Origin: an uncultured Mollicutes bacterium
GTDB taxonomy: Bacteria; Bacillota_I; Bacilli_A; RFN20; CAG-826
Reading direction: 5' to 3'
Assembly (NCBI GenBank): GCA_900550795.1
Contig: URTN01000032.1
Span: forward strand, 1 to 8,072
Length of the DNA stretch: 8,072 nt
The notes under the pieces are model-generated. The model was given only the letters and a program-made list of their open reading frames with translations. It did not search any database and was not told the DNA's origin. Both the position numbers and the translations under genes were made by a program. This document shows, piece by piece, positions 7,187 through 8,072 of this stretch (position 1 is its first letter; each line of letters begins with the position of its first letter).

Positions 7187-7683
7187 GTGACGACAAGATT
7201 ACTCTTGATGAGTTATTCCCTCTTCAAGAAGATCTAGATAAGGAAATCGCTTCAATTCACCATATTGATTATCCTTCAACCCATAACAGGAGATGTCTTG
7301 CCCTTTTAGTAGAACTAGGGGAATTTGCAAATGAGACAAGATGTTTCAAATATTGGTCAAATAAGGGCCCTTCCCCAAAAGAAGTAATCCTAGATGAATA
7401 TGCAGACGCCCTCCATTTCTTCCTCTCTTTAGGAGTAGAGCTTGGAGTAAGTAGGTATACACATCGCTTTAACGTAAAGATAAAAGATTGCAGCGATGCC
7501 ATTCTTAATGTATATGAGTTAGTATGTAAGTTAGTAAATAACTTCGATGCTGATTCATATTGCAAGGCATTTGCAGCCTTCCTTGATATCATTCCTTTGT
7601 TTGATTATTCTTCTCTTGATGTTATTAACGCTTATAAAAAGAAGCTAGATACAAATCATCAAAGACAACATAATTCATATTGA
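7183..7683 (+). CDS. dUTPase-like all-alpha NTP pyrophosphatase (dimeric dUTPase family)
   Basis: Expected to hydrolyse dUTP (and perhaps dUDP or related nucleotides) to dUMP and pyrophosphate, keeping uracil out of DNA and feeding dTMP synthesis. The 166 residues are unrelated to the trimeric Dut fold. They match the dUTPase_2 group of the all-alpha NTP-PPase superfamily, which includes MazG. The metal-binding motif is complete: E44-x-x-E47 in LVELGEFANETR, and E72-x-x-D75 in LDEYADALHFF. FKYWSNKGPSPKEVI lies between them, as in the family. The start overlaps the glgP stop (ATGA), with GGAG 11 nt upstream inside glgP, so coupling is likely. It is the last gene of the operon, followed by a terminator. 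dUTP as substrate is inferred from the family; a related nucleotide is possible. Confidence 0.85.
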   Translation: MSDDKITLDELFPLQEDLDKEIASIHHIDYPSTHNRRCLALLVELGEFANETRCFKYWSNKGPSPKEVILDEYADALHFFLSLGVELGVSRYTHRFNVKIKDCSDAILNVYELVCKLVNNFDADSYCKAFAAFLDIIPLFDYSSLDVINAYKKKLDTNHQRQHNSY

Positions 7684-7686
7684 TTA

Positions 7687-7715
7687 CCCTGCCTCGTGTA
7701 GGGCTTTCTTTATAT
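7687..7715 (+). terminator. Terminator after the glg-dUTPase operon
   Basis: CCCTGC (7687-7692) pairs with GTAGGG (7698-7703) across a 5-nt loop: 6 bp, one of them G-U. A T-rich tail CTTTCTTTATAT follows. It begins 4 nt after the dUTPase stop. The stem is short and the T-run interrupted, so it may be only moderately efficient. Confidence 0.7.
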
Positions 7716-7724
7716 ATAAATATT

Positions 7725-7766
7725 GATGTAAAAAAATTACATTAAAGGTGCAAAAGATTTACATTA
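7725..7766 (+). promoter_or_regulatory. Two tandem operator-like dyads upstream of the ATPase gene
   Basis: Two 20-bp copies (7725-7744 and 7747-7766), 22 bp apart, agree at 16 of 20 positions. Each is a dyad with a 5-bp spacer: ATGTAA-N5-TTACAT (7726-7742, perfect) and GTGCAA-N5-TTACAT (7748-7764, two substitutions in the left arm). Both end in TTACATTA. The 22-bp period is about two helical turns, so two dimers could bind the same face. The second copy covers the -35 box (7758-7763), which points to repression. The regulator is not in the window. Confidence 0.6.
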
Positions 7767-7786
7767 GGATAATTAACGCTTATAAT
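7758..7786 (+). promoter_or_regulatory. Promoter of the AAA ATPase gene
   Basis: TTTACA (7758-7763), a 17-bp spacer and TATAAT (7781-7786): eleven of twelve consensus positions. It is the strongest promoter match in the window. The start would be near 7793, close to the GGAGG ribosome site, giving a very short leader. The -35 is embedded in the second operator-like dyad. Confidence 0.75.
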
Positions 7787-7802
7787 TTAACTGGAGGTAG
7801 TT

Positions 7803-8072
7803 ATGTTAAAAAGATTCTCTGTCAATAATTTTAAGAATTTCTATGACACTTGCGTTTTTGATTTTTCAAAGACAAATGACTATTCATTTAACAAAGGTTT
7901 GATTAAAAACAATTTAGTGAACAAAGCTTTGATTTATGGATATAACGGTTCTGGGAAATCTAATTTAGGTTTTGCCATGATGGATATCAATAACCATTTA
8001 ACTGACAAGACCAAAAGAATGGATCATTATCTGCATTATCTAAATGGGGATAATATTTCTACTGAAGCTAAA
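7803..8072 (+). CDS. AAA15-type (COG1106-like) ATPase, N-terminal fragment
   Basis: Ninety codons are open to the right edge, where the gene is cut. The start is well defined: an in-frame TAA at 7788-7790 and TGGAGGT 5 nt before the ATG. The N-terminus RFSVNNFKNF followed by a beta strand (VFDFS) is typical of ABC/SMC-like and OLD-like ATPases. The Walker A motif is G46-Y-N-G-S-G-K52-S53. The segment after it, NLGFAMMDINNHLTDK, resembles AAA15 proteins (COG1106), a group that includes RloA and AbiL-type proteins of phage-defence loci and many of unknown role. The hand-counted GC of this fragment is 76/270 (28%), lower than sampled stretches of glgP (83/240, 35%). The Walker B and any nuclease domain lie outside, so ATP binding is firm in expectation but the biological role is open. 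Confidence 0.8.
   Translation, partial: MLKRFSVNNFKNFYDTCVFDFSKTNDYSFNKGLIKNNLVNKALIYGYNGSGKSNLGFAMMDINNHLTDKTKRMDHYLHYLNGDNISTEAK

Noticed and set aside
7269..7592. Minus-strand 107-codon open frame inside the dUTPase gene
   Set aside because: The plus-strand frame has the full EXXE/EXXD motif. The antisense frame shows no recognisable domain or start signal.
7709..7720. Perfect 12-bp palindrome TTTATATATAAA
   Set aside because: Pure A/T alternation in the tail of the terminator, expected by chance in such DNA. It is not clearly separate from the terminator T-tract.
1..8072. tRNA or rRNA genes, CRISPR array, insertion sequence
   Set aside because: Nearly all of the window is coding, and the three intergenic gaps (103, 148 and 119 nt) show no cloverleaf, spaced repeats or transposase.

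Overview
This window looks like a chromosomal segment of a low-GC Firmicute, probably in the Bacilli/Erysipelotrichales/RF39-like range. The evidence is the AT-rich sequence, Gram-positive-type DnaE and NrnA, strong AGGAG-type ribosome binding sites and frequent AGG/AGA, ATA and CTA codons. The standard code is used: TGA ends glgP and the dUTPase gene, and TGG serves for Trp, so a Mycoplasma-type code is unlikely. The genus cannot be fixed from this sequence alone.

The left third is on the minus strand. Reading from 2662 leftward, ackA (acetate kinase) is followed by nrnA (DHH/DHHA1 phosphoesterase, nanoRNase/pAp phosphatase) with a 1-nt stop/start overlap. A clear Rho-independent terminator follows. 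After it comes dnaE (DNA polymerase III alpha, Gram-positive type), of which only the first 123 residues are in the window. An ackA/nrnA/dnaE neighbourhood is also familiar from other Firmicutes.

The middle is on the plus strand. The divergent ackA/glgB intergenic region (148 bp) holds two facing promoters of the same design (TTAAAT, 17 bp, then TATAGT or TATAAT). A 14-bp palindrome sits almost exactly midway between their -35 boxes. The plus-strand operon is glgB (branching enzyme with an unusual Lys-rich tail), then glgP (glycogen/alpha-glucan phosphorylase, 5-nt gap), then a dimeric-type all-alpha dUTPase/NTP pyrophosphatase (ATGA overlap), closed by a terminator. glgB and glgP build branch points in and mobilise alpha-glucan. 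Together with ackA, the divergon covers carbon storage, glucan phosphorolysis and acetate/ATP overflow. The synthesis genes glgC/glgA are not in the window.

The right edge starts a separate unit: an AAA15-type (COG1106-like) ATPase gene cut off by the window after 90 codons. Its promoter is near-consensus (TTTACA-N17-TATAAT). Two tandem dyad operators 22 bp apart lie just upstream, and the second overlaps the -35. The lower GC, the separate strong promoter and the ATPase family suggest the start of an accessory, possibly anti-phage, locus. This is the most interesting part of the window, but most of it lies outside.
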